64,000 nucleotides of DNA from Leptospira andrefontaineae (lineage in GTDB: Bacteria; Spirochaetota; Leptospiria; Leptospirales; Leptospiraceae): positions 62,001 through 126,000 of the forward strand of contig NZ_RQEY01000019.1 in assembly GCF_004770105.1 (NCBI RefSeq), written 5' to 3'. The notes under the pieces were generated by a model. That model had not been told where the DNA came from. It did not search any database and saw only the letters and a program-made list of their open reading frames with translations. The first letter of the stretch is position 1. Every line of letters begins with the position of its first letter. Below, piece by piece: positions 10,003-20,502 of this stretch. The translations under genes were made by a program, and so were the position numbers.

Positions 10003-10101
10003 GAAATCCTGCATCCCCTGGACACTAAATGCCCTTGCAGACAGAACTTATTAAACGGCTTTTATACGGGAAGAACTTTACGAATGGGGTCTCTTAAGAG
10101 A

Positions 10102-10123
10102 TCGGCGAGAAAGACCTCGCCGA
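10102..10123. terminator. GC-rich hairpin after the outer-membrane protein gene
   Basis: TCGGCGAG (10102-10109) and CTCGCCGA (10116-10123) make a perfect 8-bp stem with a 6-nt loop, 14 nt past the stop of the minus-strand gene that ends at 10137. The T-run lies before the hairpin on the minus strand, so termination efficiency is uncertain. Confidence 0.45.
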
Positions 10124-10136
10124 AAAAAGATGCAAA

Positions 10137-10901
10137 TTATAGATACAATCCAAATCCAATGCTAGCCTTAGGACCTTGCATTTGTAAGGCATCTTCGATC
10201 TCAGTATATTTGAACCAATAATTAGTATATTCTGCCTCAAAAAAAGTATAAAGGGCCCCCATATTTACTTTTAGCCCCAAACGCCCGAATACTTTTCCTG
10301 CATAACAATTATGGGCACAACCTCCAAGTCCTAATCCTAACATAAAGTATGGATCTAAGGTTTTTCTAGGATTCATATGGAAATTTATCCCGAAGTCGAA
10401 TGTGCTCGCATTCACACTCGATTTTTCCATGGCTTGAGTTGATAAGACGGATGAAACAGTATAAGCATCATACGGGATGGATCCGTTAACGACTCCTTGG
10501 AGCAAATATAAAGCGGCTGCATCATTTTTAGGAAAAGTCAATTGGACTATATCGGAAGATAATCCAAATACGAATCCGATTCTGTTCGGAGCATATTCTG
10601 CATAAAATCTAGTGCTATATACATCTCCTTTCGGAGCCGGCATAGGCTGGGACATCAAGTATAAGAGCGCCGGGTCAGCGTTTCCACTAAGGAGTAAACC
10701 AGGAAGAATATCTGCATTCGGGTTTCCGAACCATCCAAGGTTTTGAACGTTCGCGTTTCCATATCCAAATCCATATTGAATGGACCAGTTGCTGTTCTCT
10801 TGATTTCCCGATTCTCTATCAACTGCGCCCAAACTTGTTGTAGAAATTAGTACGCCAAGCATACATAACGCGCTGATTAGTTTTCCGATTGTATTTTTCA
10901 T
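10137..10901 (-). CDS. Putative outer-membrane beta-barrel protein
   Basis: A 254-aa protein from an ATG at 10901 that has GGAGG 4 nt upstream; an in-frame start further upstream would add a poor N-terminus. The signal peptide is MKNTIGKLISALCMLGVLIS. The mature part is rich in G, Y, F and N with alternating hydrophobic strands (IQYGFGYGNA, RFYAEYAPN) and ends in ASIGFGLYL, which suits a small outer-membrane barrel. An acyl-CoA dehydrogenase gene lies upstream on the same strand but is separated by a terminator, so this is probably a single transcript. No family name assigned. Confidence 0.72.
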   Translation of the reverse strand: MKNTIGKLISALCMLGVLISTTSLGAVDRESGNQENSNWSIQYGFGYGNANVQNLGWFGNPNADILPGLLLSGNADPALLYLMSQPMPAPKGDVYSTRFYAEYAPNRIGFVFGLSSDIVQLTFPKNDAAALYLLQGVVNGSIPYDAYTVSSVLSTQAMEKSSVNASTFDFGINFHMNPRKTLDPYFMLGLGLGGCAHNCYAGKVFGRLGLKVNMGALYTFFEAEYTNYWFKYTEIEDALQMQGPKASIGFGLYL

Positions 10902-11055
10902 TCTTCCTCCAAGATAACTTTTCATATTAACATCCACAGTATATTATCACACTGCAGATATAAAGCTTATCCGAAATGGGAGAAGAAAAGACAACGTTAG
11001 GTGGAAACCCAACGATATTAGATTTATTTTCGTATATATTAGAAAGATTTTTACA

Positions 11056-11085
11056 AGAACCTTACCCCATTTTGGGTAAGGTTCT
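11056..11085 (-). terminator. Intrinsic terminator of the acyl-CoA dehydrogenase gene
   Basis: AGAACCTTACCC (11056-11067) and GGGTAAGGTTCT (11074-11085) form a perfect 12-bp stem with a 6-nt loop, starting 6 nt after the stop codon at 11092. The tail on the minus strand (TTGTAAAAATCTTTC) is only moderately T-rich. Confidence 0.7.
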
Positions 11086-11091
11086 CTAAAT

Positions 11092-12273
11092 TCAGGAGCT
11101 CGCATATAACTTCTTCAAATCAGCAGCTATATTCTTTTGCATTGCTTCGTTTGTCCCACCTCCAATGGAAAGTAAGATTGCATCTCTATGTAATCTTTCC
11201 ACCGGGTATTCTCTACAATAACCGTAACCGCCCAGCACTTGGATTGCGTTTCTGGAAACTCTTTCCGCCATTTGGGTAGATACTAATTTTGCAGAAGCAG
11301 CTCCGAGCGAGTTTCGATTTTCAGGATGGATCTTAGAAGCAACATCATATACCAATGCTCTTGCGGCTTGGTAGTCCGCATAAGACTCTGCAAGCAACCT
11401 TTGGATCTGCCCGAATTCGATTAACTTCTTATCGAAAGCTTCTCTATGAAGGATAGAATATTCGCACATCACGTCTATACAACGTTTTGCAATCCCTAAA
11501 GATTGAGCAGCAAGAGTCACTCTTTCGATCTCTAGGTTTCTCATCATATGAGTCAAGGCGCCATCTTCTGCACCGATTAGATTTTCAGCAGGAACTTCCA
11601 TGTTCTCAAAGATCAGCTGGGTAGTTGGAGAAGATCTCATTCCCATCTTCTCTTCTTTTTTGCCGAAACTGAATCCCGGATAAGAACTTTCTACAATGAA
11701 AGAAGTAGTTCTACGAGAATCCTTGCTAGTTTTTGCATATACCAAAAATACCTGTCCCACGATCCCGTTTGTGATAAACTGTTTTCTTCCGTTTAATACA
11801 AATTTGTCGCCTTTACGAGTAGCGACGGTCCCCATTCCAAGAACATCAGTTCCTGCTCCAGGTTCTGTCATTCCCATTCCGCCGATCCATTCTCCAGAGA
11901 GGACCTTAGGCATATATTTTGTCCTTTGGGAAGGATTCCCACTGTGAAAGAAATTATTTACGAAAAGTACTTCATGAGCTAAATATGATAGAGTAAATCC
12001 AGGATCATAGGCGGAAAATTCCTCGTGGATGATCACACTTGCCACAGGATCCAATCCCATTCCTCCGTCTTCTTGAGGAACTGTTACTCCGAAGATCCCT
12101 AATTCTGCTCCCAGTCGACGGAATAGATCCTTATTAAAAGATTCTTCGTCGTCATGATCCTTTGCTTGCTGATCCAAATTTTCTTTTGCGAAAGCACTTA
12201 CATTCTCTCTCAAAGAAAGATGATCATCAGTTGGATTATATAGATCTATTTTTTTTTCTTGGATTCCCTTCAT
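11092..12273 (-). CDS. Acyl-CoA dehydrogenase
   Basis: A 393-aa FAD enzyme that introduces the alpha-beta double bond of acyl-CoA in fatty-acid or branched-chain degradation, passing electrons to ETF. Family motifs seen: GGMGMTEPGAGTDVLG and FVLNGRKQFITNG in the middle domain, and VLGGYGYCREYPVERLHRD near the C-terminus. The GGGTNEAMQ segment contains the expected catalytic-base glutamate. Length is typical. An etfB-etfA pair lies 3 kb away on the other strand and is the expected electron partner. Chain-length specificity cannot be read. Confidence 0.95.
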   Translation of the reverse strand: MKGIQEKKIDLYNPTDDHLSLRENVSAFAKENLDQQAKDHDDEESFNKDLFRRLGAELGIFGVTVPQEDGGMGLDPVASVIIHEEFSAYDPGFTLSYLAHEVLFVNNFFHSGNPSQRTKYMPKVLSGEWIGGMGMTEPGAGTDVLGMGTVATRKGDKFVLNGRKQFITNGIVGQVFLVYAKTSKDSRRTTSFIVESSYPGFSFGKKEEKMGMRSSPTTQLIFENMEVPAENLIGAEDGALTHMMRNLEIERVTLAAQSLGIAKRCIDVMCEYSILHREAFDKKLIEFGQIQRLLAESYADYQAARALVYDVASKIHPENRNSLGAASAKLVSTQMAERVSRNAIQVLGGYGYCREYPVERLHRDAILLSIGGGTNEAMQKNIAADLKKLYASS

Positions 12274-12431
12274 TCTAATGCCCTATTCAATTTCAACTTA
12301 AGTATTTTGGACCCGCTGTAAATTGCAACCGAGTTACTGGACTCAATTGTATTTAAAAAGACCTAAATCTTGATCTTCAAATACAAGCTTTACAATTCGA
12401 GGATAAGATAATATTTCGTATAGAGTAGGTA

Positions 12432-14864
12432 ATGGCTTCCTTGGTAAATTTATTATTCTTTTTAGGCATTATCCTAAATACTTATTTTATATCAGCCATT
12501 CTTCATAAAAAAGGACTTTCACAACCCCTATCCAGAAACTCAGTATCCTTTACTCTCTCCATTTTAATAGTCGGCTCCATTTCTCTCCTACTAGTTTCCA
12601 TTAAGTATTACAATATCCTTTCTGTTGTCTTGATCCAATTTTTGGTTTCCGGATCGTTTATCGGATACATCGTCTTTCATAAAATTGATCTCCGATTAAA
12701 TCCAATCGCCGGTTGGAATAGTTCCAGAAGTATAATTCCAAAAATTATTCTATTCTTATTACTCCTGAGTGCAGGCGCGATGTATTCTCTTTTTCCGATC
12801 GAGTATATTAAAGGAGATAGAGACCATGGAGTGTATCTGGTTTTCGGAAGTACGATACAGAAAACAGGAGGACTAAATTTTGATGATCCCCGTTACCAAG
12901 ATCTAACTCAGATTTTCGGGAATAATATAATTTACGGTTATCCCGCAATCCATTCGGACCATTCTCCTTCTTCTCCAATCGGTTCTCTTTCTCCTCGTTT
13001 CTTCCCGCTCTTCCCTATTTACTTAGCCTTATCTGCCGATCTATTCGGATTAGATGCAATGTTCCGAGTAAACACAATCTTCGGAGTATTATCGTTAATC
13101 TTTATATTTCTGATAGTGAAAAAATGGATAGGTCCTTGGGGAGCATTGATCGCGGTAGCTTTCTGCGCGTTTAACCCCGCACAGCTTTGGAATGTCAGAA
13201 CTACCCTATCCGAACCATTGGGGCAATTGCTGATCCTATTCTCATCTTACTTTGCTCTTTATTTTTTCCGGAAGAATAATGGATGGATGTTCTTAGCAGG
13301 AGGTATTTTAGGCTTAAGCAGTTTTAATAGGATCGATAGTTTAATATATTTTCCTGCAATCGTGATCTTTGTGGCTTACTTATTACTCTTAAGAAAAAAA
13401 TCTCTTTGGAAAGGATTTAACTTTCTATTCGGATATTCGGCGATTTCGATGTTGGGTCTTTTGTATGGATACATCAACTCCAAACCGTACATGATCGATC
13501 TTTGGAGAAGTAAACAATTGCTGAAACTAACTTTCTTGTGTGTCTTTTCTTCTATTTTATTATCCGGACTATTATTCTTCTCTAATTTAAAAATTGGAAA
13601 AAAAGCGATCGAATTGTTTAAGAATACGGTCCTCAAGAATAAAAAGGTTTTAAAGATATCAATCTTCTCCCTCGTGTTTCTCTTAATCATATTCGCTTAT
13701 TTTATACAACCAGTGATCAGTAATTCAAAGACCATAACTGATCACCTTTACTTTAGAAAGAATGGTTTTATATTCTTCTTATTTTATGTTCCTCTTCTCC
13801 TTGTATTATTTGGTATAGGAGGCTACGATCTACTAGTATTCAGAAAACAATCTTCCGGGTCGCTGGTATTTCTAATATTAGGCTCCCTCCTCTCATTCGT
13901 ATATTTTTATGATCCCAGTATCTTTCCCGATCATTACTGGGCATCCAGACGTTGGGTCTTGTTCCCGATCCCTTTTGTATGTATTATGGGAGTATTAGGG
14001 CTTTATTCTTTGCCTATCAAAAGACAAACTATTAAGTTCACTCTAATCGCGATTGTCTTTGTAGGTTGTATGTACGATCTATATAAAAGAGATAGATTGA
14101 TCTTATTTGAAAGAATGTTGTCTGGTTATTCAGAAGAATTCGAAAGATTATCAATATCCCTTCCAAAAGAAAGAGCAATTTATTTTACTAAAAAAGAAGA
14201 TCTCGCGAGCCCACTTCGTTATCTAAGCGGAAGAGATACCTATCTCATCCACAAGACCCGTCCTTTTTTAGAGAAAGCAAACCGATTGATCGAAGCCGGT
14301 TGGAATGTATACCTAATTGATGAGGATGCTAATCTGGAAGACCAATCAGTTACTTTAGAAAAAGTAGATAAAATAAGTTTAGAAGGAAATTTTCCAATAG
14401 AAACCGTAAATCGATATCCTGATACGCTTATACACAAAGGAACCTTCTTACAAATTTATAAAGTAGGGATAAACCCTAAAGCTCCTACTCAGGTGAAAAA
14501 AATAACTTCAATAGACCCTGGCCAATTCACATACATATTAACAACCCTTAGATCGGAACGTAAAAACCAATCGAACCTTTACGAAGAAGTAAAAGCCTAC
14601 GATTATTATATTCCGAAAGATCCCAAAGGAAAGTTTCGAGTAGAATTCGAAGGAGAGGCCCTGAGCCAAGCGACTTTCAGTGTGACTGCTAATGAATCTT
14701 CCTCTGTAATCTTTCCCGAATCCTCAGGAATTGGGAATGATAAAAAGATGAGCATCGAATTCTCTGTAGAAAATCCGGAAACAGACGATGTAATGATCAG
14801 GTTCCGCACTCAAAAAAACAAACAAGTAATTCTAAAATCCCTGCAATTATCTAGAATTCCCTAA
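12432..14864 (+). CDS. Polytopic GT-C (ArnT/PMT-like) glycosyltransferase
   Basis: An 810-aa inner-membrane protein with about 12-13 hydrophobic segments in residues 1-560 and a soluble C-terminal part. After the first helices, a loop carries KGDRDHGVYLVFGSTIQ, with the acidic pair placed as in GT39/GT83 enzymes, which transfer sugars from polyprenyl-phosphate donors to lipids or proteins in the periplasm. The C-terminal 180 residues look like a beta-rich appended domain. Its stop is immediately followed by the ATG of the next small membrane protein. Acceptor unknown; lipopolysaccharide or protein glycosylation both fit. Confidence 0.75.
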   Translation: MASLVNLLFFLGIILNTYFISAILHKKGLSQPLSRNSVSFTLSILIVGSISLLLVSIKYYNILSVVLIQFLVSGSFIGYIVFHKIDLRLNPIAGWNSSRSIIPKIILFLLLLSAGAMYSLFPIEYIKGDRDHGVYLVFGSTIQKTGGLNFDDPRYQDLTQIFGNNIIYGYPAIHSDHSPSSPIGSLSPRFFPLFPIYLALSADLFGLDAMFRVNTIFGVLSLIFIFLIVKKWIGPWGALIAVAFCAFNPAQLWNVRTTLSEPLGQLLILFSSYFALYFFRKNNGWMFLAGGILGLSSFNRIDSLIYFPAIVIFVAYLLLLRKKSLWKGFNFLFGYSAISMLGLLYGYINSKPYMIDLWRSKQLLKLTFLCVFSSILLSGLLFFSNLKIGKKAIELFKNTVLKNKKVLKISIFSLVFLLIIFAYFIQPVISNSKTITDHLYFRKNGFIFFLFYVPLLLVLFGIGGYDLLVFRKQSSGSLVFLILGSLLSFVYFYDPSIFPDHYWASRRWVLFPIPFVCIMGVLGLYSLPIKRQTIKFTLIAIVFVGCMYDLYKRDRLILFERMLSGYSEEFERLSISLPKERAIYFTKKEDLASPLRYLSGRDTYLIHKTRPFLEKANRLIEAGWNVYLIDEDANLEDQSVTLEKVDKISLEGNFPIETVNRYPDTLIHKGTFLQIYKVGINPKAPTQVKKITSIDPGQFTYILTTLRSERKNQSNLYEEVKAYDYYIPKDPKGKFRVEFEGEALSQATFSVTANESSSVIFPESSGIGNDKKMSIEFSVENPETDDVMIRFRTQKNKQVILKSLQLSRIP

Positions 14865-15173
14865 ATGAGGATAAATATGCCGTATTCTGTCGTATTAACT
14901 TTAGTTTGCCTTCTCGCTTTGGTTCTCGCGATCCGCAATCTAGGAAAGTTTCCCAAAAGTTTAGAAGAGATCCGCTCGGAAATCGAGGCCTCATTCGCTA
15001 CCCCGTTTAGCGGAAAGTCTTGGATCTGGTTTTTATTTCTGATCAGCTTTTTCCTTTTACCGTTTTTCTGGGGCTTAACCTTCTTCCTTAAATCCGATGC
15101 AAATGTGTTGGTTATCATTCTAGGATTATTTTGGATCTATTTTTGGAGCAGAACACTCATTCTGTTTCGATAG
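14865..15173 (+). CDS. Small membrane protein, unknown
   Basis: A 102-aa protein with three predicted helices (about residues 5-20, 48-66 and 76-98), starting directly after the stop of the glycosyltransferase gene with no gap, so it is translationally coupled. A second ATG four codons in is also possible. It probably belongs to the same membrane pathway. No motif recognised. A minus-strand frame of similar length overlaps it but has no support. Confidence 0.68.
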   Translation: MRINMPYSVVLTLVCLLALVLAIRNLGKFPKSLEEIRSEIEASFATPFSGKSWIWFLFLISFFLLPFFWGLTFFLKSDANVLVIILGLFWIYFWSRTLILFR

Positions 15174-15269
15174 GCGAGATTTCCGGAATACGTGCAAAAA
15201 AGTAGTTTGCATTCAAGCTTTTCAGAAATTTCGTGTTTATAGCCCTATTTATTTGGAGAACGTAAGTTC

Positions 15270-16031
15270 ATGAAGATCATCGTTTTAGTGAAACAGGTGC
15301 CTGACACCGAAACGAATATCAAAGTCGGGGACAAGTCCATCAATGAAGCCGGAATTAAATGGATTATCTCTCCGTACGACGAATTCGCAATTGAAGAAGG
15401 ACTTAGATTACGCGAGAAAAATGGTGGAGAGGTTATTGCAGTCTCTCTAGGACCAGATCGCGTTCAAGAGTCTTTACGCCAAGCATACGCAATGGGAGCG
15501 GACCGTGCCGTTCAGATCAAAGTGGACAATTACGTTCCTTTCGACACCGTTTTAACCGCAGAATTGATCGCAAACTTCGCGAAAGCTGAAAATGCAGACA
15601 TCATCATCGGCGGACGCCAATCTATCGATAGCGATAGTTCCCAAGTAGTGATCCAAGTTGCAGAAGGACTCGGAATCGCTCATATTTCTTTCGCAGTTAG
15701 TTTAGAGATCAGCGGAACTTCCGTAAAAGCTACTAAAGAGGTAGAAGGTGGAACACAAGTTGTAGAAACCAGTCTACCAGTAGCAATCACTGCTCAAAAA
15801 GGATTAAACGAACCTCGTTATCCTAACTTAAAAGGTTTGATGGCTGCTAAGAAGAAGCCTATCGAAACTAAAACGCCTGCAGATTTAGGAAATCCTGCAA
15901 GCAAGATTGAAGTAGTGGGCCTGGAGCCACCTCCACCTCGTATTCCTGGTCGCAAGTTAGAAGCGGCTGATGCGAAAGGTTACGCTGAACAATTAGTAAA
16001 AGCTCTTCGCGAAGAAGCTAAGGTTATCTAA
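15270..16031 (+). CDS. etfB: Electron transfer flavoprotein beta subunit
   Basis: A 253-aa protein that starts with MKIIVLVKQVPDTETNIKV, the classic EtfB N-terminus, and contains ADIIIGGRQSIDSDSSQV and TAQKGLNEPRYPNLKGLM (the recognition-loop region that contacts dehydrogenases). EtfB binds AMP and forms a heterodimer with EtfA, carrying electrons from acyl-CoA dehydrogenases to the quinone pool. etfA starts 11 nt after the stop. It is the first gene of a plus-strand run that extends to 23242. Confidence 0.97.
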   Translation: MKIIVLVKQVPDTETNIKVGDKSINEAGIKWIISPYDEFAIEEGLRLREKNGGEVIAVSLGPDRVQESLRQAYAMGADRAVQIKVDNYVPFDTVLTAELIANFAKAENADIIIGGRQSIDSDSSQVVIQVAEGLGIAHISFAVSLEISGTSVKATKEVEGGTQVVETSLPVAITAQKGLNEPRYPNLKGLMAAKKKPIETKTPADLGNPASKIEVVGLEPPPPRIPGRKLEAADAKGYAEQLVKALREEAKVI

Positions 16032-16042
16032 GGAGAACACCC

Positions 16043-17002
16043 GTGAGCAACGTTTTAATCGTAGGCGAACTCAAAAACGGAGAACTCAAAAAGATCTCCA
16101 AAGAAATCACTTCCGCTGGCCGCAAGATTGCGGACGCACTCGGAGGAAAAGTTACCGCTCTTCTCATCGGATCCGGAGTTGAAAAATTCGCAGGGGATCT
16201 AGGAGCAGTCGGAGCAGACAGCATAGTTACCGTAAATGCTGGAGACTTCAACGCAGAAACTTGGGCGAATTTAGTAGCCGGAGTTATTAAGGATAAAAAT
16301 CCTTCTGTAGTTTTAGTTCCTCACACTTCTCAAGGAAAAGATTATTCTCCAAGAGTAGCTGTAAAAGTAGGAGCGGGAATCATAGCGGACGCAGTAGGTC
16401 TTTCAGTAGACGGCGGAAAAGTAGTAGCTAAGAAGCCAATCTATTCCGGAAAAGCATACGGTAATTTCAAAGTTACCAGCCCAATCGCTATCTTCACTGT
16501 TCGTCCAAACTCTCAAGAAGTAGTACAAAAAGCTGGAGCAGGAGCTGCTGAAGCTGCAAGTCCATCCGCAGGAGACGCGAAAGTTAAAATCGTATCTTCC
16601 GATCTAAGCGGCGGAAACAAAGTTCAGTTGGCAGAAGCTTCTATCATCGTATCCGGCGGACGCGGAATTAAAGGACCTGAAAACTGGCCTGTTATCCAAG
16701 GTTTGGCGGACGTTTTAGGCGCAGCTTTAGGAGCGTCCCGTGCTGCGGTCGATGCAGGCTGGATTTCTCATAGCCATCAAGTGGGTCAAACTGGTAAAAC
16801 CGTTTCCCCGAACTGCTATATCGCATGCGGAATTTCCGGAGCGATCCAGCATTTGGCCGGAATGGGTTCCTCCAAGTATATCGTGGCTATCAATAAGGAC
16901 GGAGACGCTCCAATCTTTAAAGTAGCTACCTACGGAGTCGTAGGGGACCTTTTTGAAGTCGTACCGGCTCTGACCGACGAGTTTAAAAAAGTACTTGGAT
17001 AA
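16043..17002 (+). CDS. etfA: Electron transfer flavoprotein alpha subunit
   Basis: A 319-aa FAD-binding subunit. It starts at GTG 16043 with AAGGAG just upstream. The C-terminal FAD domain is clear: [36 protein letters not shown], and [20 protein letters not shown] with [14 protein letters not shown]. These are near-universal EtfA signatures. It pairs with EtfB just upstream. Length matches the family. The lolA-like gene follows after 32 nt. Confidence 0.97.
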   Translation: MSNVLIVGELKNGELKKISKEITSAGRKIADALGGKVTALLIGSGVEKFAGDLGAVGADSIVTVNAGDFNAETWANLVAGVIKDKNPSVVLVPHTSQGKDYSPRVAVKVGAGIIADAVGLSVDGGKVVAKKPIYSGKAYGNFKVTSPIAIFTVRPNSQEVVQKAGAGAAEAASPSAGDAKVKIVSSDLSGGNKVQLAEASIIVSGGRGIKGPENWPVIQGLADVLGAALGASRAAVDAGWISHSHQVGQTGKTVSPNCYIACGISGAIQHLAGMGSSKYIVAINKDGDAPIFKVATYGVVGDLFEVVPALTDEFKKVLG

Positions 17003-17034
17003 TTTCGTCTAATGAAGCCATAGTAGGAACGATT

Positions 17035-17625
17035 ATGGCTTCATCCAAGGGTATATTATCCTTTTTGGGTGCCGCAGCTCTACTGGTCTGCGGCACTTCT
17101 ATTTTATCCGATCCTGGCAAGGAAAGGTTAAACGGTGTCATCGGAAAGATGGCCGAAATTTCCAGTTTTCGGGCGAGTATTACGATCAATAACGAACTCA
17201 CCGGAACTCTTTCTTACCAAAGACCAAATCATATACATGTAAAATTTTCCGACGGAAGGGTTATCGCCTCCAACGGACGTTACCTTTGGTTTTATTCCCC
17301 TTCGAGAGGAATTGTAGGCAAGCAAGACGTAAAAGGTATGACCGGTGGAATGGCCGGTCTTCTTTCGGGATACGAAGAAGTAACTCCAGTGGGAGGTTCA
17401 CTTCGACTAAAATCCGCGACAAGGACTTACGAAGAGATCGTAGTCACCTTAGGTCCGGATAATACTCCTCGTTCCCTCAGAATGAAGAGCAGATCCACCG
17501 GAGAATACACCTCCGTAAGTTTTTCCGGAGTCCAAACCGGTATAGGTTTACCTGCGTCTCTCTTCAATTTCGGAGCACCTTCCAACGCGCAAATTGTGGA
17601 GAACCCGCTTAACGAGAGGGAATAA
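17035..17625 (+). CDS. LolA-like outer-membrane lipoprotein carrier
   Basis: A 196-aa exported protein with a hydrophobic signal sequence ([14 protein letters not shown]). The mature part follows the LolA plan: a helix ([18 protein letters not shown]) then strands with [32 protein letters not shown] and late PASLFNF. LolA ferries lipoproteins through the periplasm from LolCDE to the outer membrane. Sequence similarity to E. coli LolA is low, so the call is on pattern. It sits between etfA and a 610-aa unknown gene whose start is 2 nt after its stop. Confidence 0.8.
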   Translation: MASSKGILSFLGAAALLVCGTSILSDPGKERLNGVIGKMAEISSFRASITINNELTGTLSYQRPNHIHVKFSDGRVIASNGRYLWFYSPSRGIVGKQDVKGMTGGMAGLLSGYEEVTPVGGSLRLKSATRTYEEIVVTLGPDNTPRSLRMKSRSTGEYTSVSFSGVQTGIGLPASLFNFGAPSNAQIVENPLNERE

Positions 17626-17627
17626 GT

Positions 17628-19460
17628 TTGTCTACTTCTCGCACAGACGCCCATAAGGTCTTCGCAGACCTCTATCGAAAGACACGTTCTCCGGAACATC
17701 AACAGAAGATAGACGAAGTCATACAAAAATCGAACGATATATTTATACGTATCGACTTGATGAAAAAAGTCGACGAAGAGTTCGAGCAGAAGAAAAAAGA
17801 AGAGTCAGGCAAAAAACCTGAGGAAGAGGACAAGTCTTCTAAATCTTCTCAGTCTTCTTCCGCTTCTTCCAAAACAGCACCTAAACCGGTAAAGAAAACA
17901 CAAGATGCCGGACCTGGTTTAGGATTCCTCGCAAACCTTTTCGGTGGAAATGCAAACATTACAAAATTTGCAAAGGACACCGGAACCGTAGAGGTAGGTT
18001 TCTTAGGAAGAAATTCGAAGATCGCTCCTTCCGTAGAAAGATTATTCAAAGCATTAAAAGAAGATCAGATCATCTCCACATTACAGGCGCTTAGACTTGC
18101 AGAAAGCCAAGGTTGGAGACATTGGAGACCTTTGGTTTATAATGTGGTCTTGAATTTTAATAAATTCTTTAATAACTTTATCTCTTTAGATTCACTCTTT
18201 ATAGATGAAATTTCTCCTGAGATCTTTTTGAACAGATCTTTGAAGATGCAGATGTATTATGCACGTCATCTTTCCAGGAGCGACGCTAGAGACATTATCC
18301 TAGGCCATGTTCCTGAATTAGTGAAGAAGGACGAAAAATTATCCGTAAAACTTCCTTCTATCATATCCGGATTGAATTACGGATTAAATCTGGAAAACGG
18401 AAGGCCCAAACTTACGGACGCGATCCGCGCATTCTACGTTGTCTCCAACAAAAAGGTGATCAGTTGGGAAGAAATATTAGATTCTTTAAATGTTCCTCCG
18501 ATCAACGAGACCAAATTCCAAGGATCTCCAGACATCACCAAAGAAGTTGAAACAACATTGATCAAATTATCAGACGATATTTTGACCAGAATGAATAAGA
18601 AAGAAGAGCTGCACGGTCTAAGACAACGTTATTTCAAAATAGACGATAACGGAAAGATCTCTTTCGACTTCTTGAACGGTGTGGTGGACGATTATTTTGC
18701 CCATCATATGCCGGAGAACATGAACTCAGCTGCATTCAAGTCCTCTTACAAAGGAATGCCTCATAAGCTGATCCATATACTTCTCCGCGACTTTCAATCT
18801 TGTTACACCCCTATTTTAGAAGGAACAGTTAAGATAGGGACCAAAAACCATAATAGAGACGTTTTGGTAACACAACCGGGTTTATTTAAAGCTGAAATCG
18901 AAGAGATCAATAATCTTCTCAGACAATTGGATGCATTCAATAAGAAGTATCCAAGCTTTCAGTATACCTTCTCCAATTTTAACCAAAACACTTCAGGTGG
19001 ATCCGTAGAAGACCAGATTACGGTAAACTTATTAAGATTACTTTCAGAAGCTTCCGCTTTTATGGGAAAATTCGCGGAGAAGATCAACGTATTGGTTGAG
19101 AACCATTTATTGGCAAAAGATTATGAAGCCAAAGGACAGCTGAACGAAAGAGTTTTAGCTTCTAAAGAAAAAGTATTAGAAGAAGTGAAAGTGCTTCACC
19201 GATTTATACCATATTATGATTCTACGATGGTTTCCGGAAACCGTTTGAACGGTAAAACTTTGGAATATGTTTTTGTGGATATGGCTCAGTTATTATTTAA
19301 CTACGCGGTCATCTATAAAGACAAGTTTACTGTAAATAAACTAACCGCTCACAGAAAGTTGGATGCGGAACTCAGTGCATTAAAAGCAGAGTATGAACGC
19401 CTTTCCGGAAAAACTTTCGATGATCCGCAAAACCGATTCGCTTCCTCGGAGGAACAATGA
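17628..19460 (+). CDS. Conserved spirochaete-type protein of unknown function, 610 aa
   Basis: It starts at TTG 17628 with AGAGGG about 8 nt upstream, 2 nt after the lolA stop. No signal peptide or membrane segment. Residues 45-95 form a low-complexity linker of K, E and S, followed by a short hydrophobic [13 protein letters not shown]. The rest is largely helical, with mixed charge. The stop overlaps the trpS start (ATGA). I recognise no enzymatic motif; it may be a cytoplasmic or membrane-associated scaffold. The tight coupling to trpS and lolA suggests steady housekeeping expression. Confidence 0.8.
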   Translation: MSTSRTDAHKVFADLYRKTRSPEHQQKIDEVIQKSNDIFIRIDLMKKVDEEFEQKKKEESGKKPEEEDKSSKSSQSSSASSKTAPKPVKKTQDAGPGLGFLANLFGGNANITKFAKDTGTVEVGFLGRNSKIAPSVERLFKALKEDQIISTLQALRLAESQGWRHWRPLVYNVVLNFNKFFNNFISLDSLFIDEISPEIFLNRSLKMQMYYARHLSRSDARDIILGHVPELVKKDEKLSVKLPSIISGLNYGLNLENGRPKLTDAIRAFYVVSNKKVISWEEILDSLNVPPINETKFQGSPDITKEVETTLIKLSDDILTRMNKKEELHGLRQRYFKIDDNGKISFDFLNGVVDDYFAHHMPENMNSAAFKSSYKGMPHKLIHILLRDFQSCYTPILEGTVKIGTKNHNRDVLVTQPGLFKAEIEEINNLLRQLDAFNKKYPSFQYTFSNFNQNTSGGSVEDQITVNLLRLLSEASAFMGKFAEKINVLVENHLLAKDYEAKGQLNERVLASKEKVLEEVKVLHRFIPYYDSTMVSGNRLNGKTLEYVFVDMAQLLFNYAVIYKDKFTVNKLTAHRKLDAELSALKAEYERLSGKTFDDPQNRFASSEEQ

Positions 19461-20437
19461 GGATATTGACCGGGGTACAACCTTCTGGTAAATTACATTT
19501 AGGAAATTACTTCTCAGTTATACGCAAGTTAGTCGATTACCAAAACAAGTCCGATCTATTCTGTTTTGTGGCTGATTTGCACGCTTTAACTACTTTTAGT
19601 TCTGCAAAAAACCAAACAGAAAATACTTATGATGCTGTTTGTGATTTTTTAGCATTAGGGATCGACCCGGATAAATGTGCATTCTGGATACAATCAGAAG
19701 TTCCTGAAGTCACTGAACTTACTTGGTATCTGAGTATGTCCATCACAGTTCCTAAACTGGAATTAGCTCATTCTTATAAGGATAAGGTTGCAAAGGGAAT
19801 CGTTCCAAGTGGAGGACTTTTCTTTTATCCTGTGTTAATGGCTGCGGACATTCTTGCATTTAATAGTGATAAGGTGCCTGTAGGAAAAGACCAAAAACAA
19901 CATTTAGAATATGCAAGAGATATTGCGGAGAAGTTTAACTCCCAATATGGAGAAACCTTCAAACTTCCTGAACCTGAAATAGACGAAGAGACTGCAATCG
20001 TACCGGGAGTAGACGGAGCGAAAATGTCCAAGTCTTACGGAAATACGATTAACTTTTTTGATGATGAGAAGAAGTTAAAAAAATCGGTAATGGGTATCTT
20101 AACTGATTCCGCAGGAGTAGATGAAGCGAAGGATTATGAGAAAAGTATAATATACTCCATCCATTCCCTTTTCTTAGATGAGTCCGGTAAAAAAGATCTA
20201 CAAGCCAGATTTACGAATCCAGGAACAGGGTATGGGGATCTTAAAAAAGCATTATTAGAAACTGTCTTAGACTATTTCGGTCCATACAGAAAAGAAAGAG
20301 AGAAGATTGCCACTGATCCTACTTACGTAAGATCCGTAATGAAAAAAGGATCCGATAAAGCAAGGGCAGCTTCTTCTCAAATCTTAGATAATGTAAGAGG
20401 AAAACTCGGTATCGGTATCTCGAAAGTTTCGGTTTAA
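19457..20437 (+). CDS. trpS: Tryptophanyl-tRNA synthetase
   Basis: A 326-aa class I aminoacyl-tRNA synthetase that charges tRNA-Trp. The N-terminus carries [14 protein letters not shown] with the HIGH-like HLGN, and the KMSKS loop is present verbatim (about residue 191, in [11 protein letters not shown]). AMIDW-type and dimer segments are recognisable, and the length is typical for the bacterial enzyme. The start overlaps the previous stop by 4 nt. A hairpin follows before comEC. Confidence 0.97.
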   Translation: MRILTGVQPSGKLHLGNYFSVIRKLVDYQNKSDLFCFVADLHALTTFSSAKNQTENTYDAVCDFLALGIDPDKCAFWIQSEVPEVTELTWYLSMSITVPKLELAHSYKDKVAKGIVPSGGLFFYPVLMAADILAFNSDKVPVGKDQKQHLEYARDIAEKFNSQYGETFKLPEPEIDEETAIVPGVDGAKMSKSYGNTINFFDDEKKLKKSVMGILTDSAGVDEAKDYEKSIIYSIHSLFLDESGKKDLQARFTNPGTGYGDLKKALLETVLDYFGPYRKEREKIATDPTYVRSVMKKGSDKARAASSQILDNVRGKLGIGISKVSV

Positions 20438-20449
20438 TATCAAAATTCG

Positions 20450-20471
20450 GTGCGGAATGAGAATTCCGCGC
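20450..20471 (+). terminator. Hairpin between trpS and comEC
   Basis: GTGCGGAAT (20450-20458) pairs with ATTCCGCGC (20463-20471), with one G-T wobble, around a GAGA loop. The T-rich tail is weak (CCTAATTTT). It may end or thin out transcription from the etf-trpS run. Confidence 0.45.
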
Positions 20472-20502
20472 ACAGTCCTAATTTTCCATAACAGGTATTC
20501 GT

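Noticed and set aside
14861..15118. 85-aa minus-strand frame
   Set aside because: It mirrors the small membrane-protein gene; the plus frame is coupled to the glycosyltransferase and has a good hydrophobic profile.
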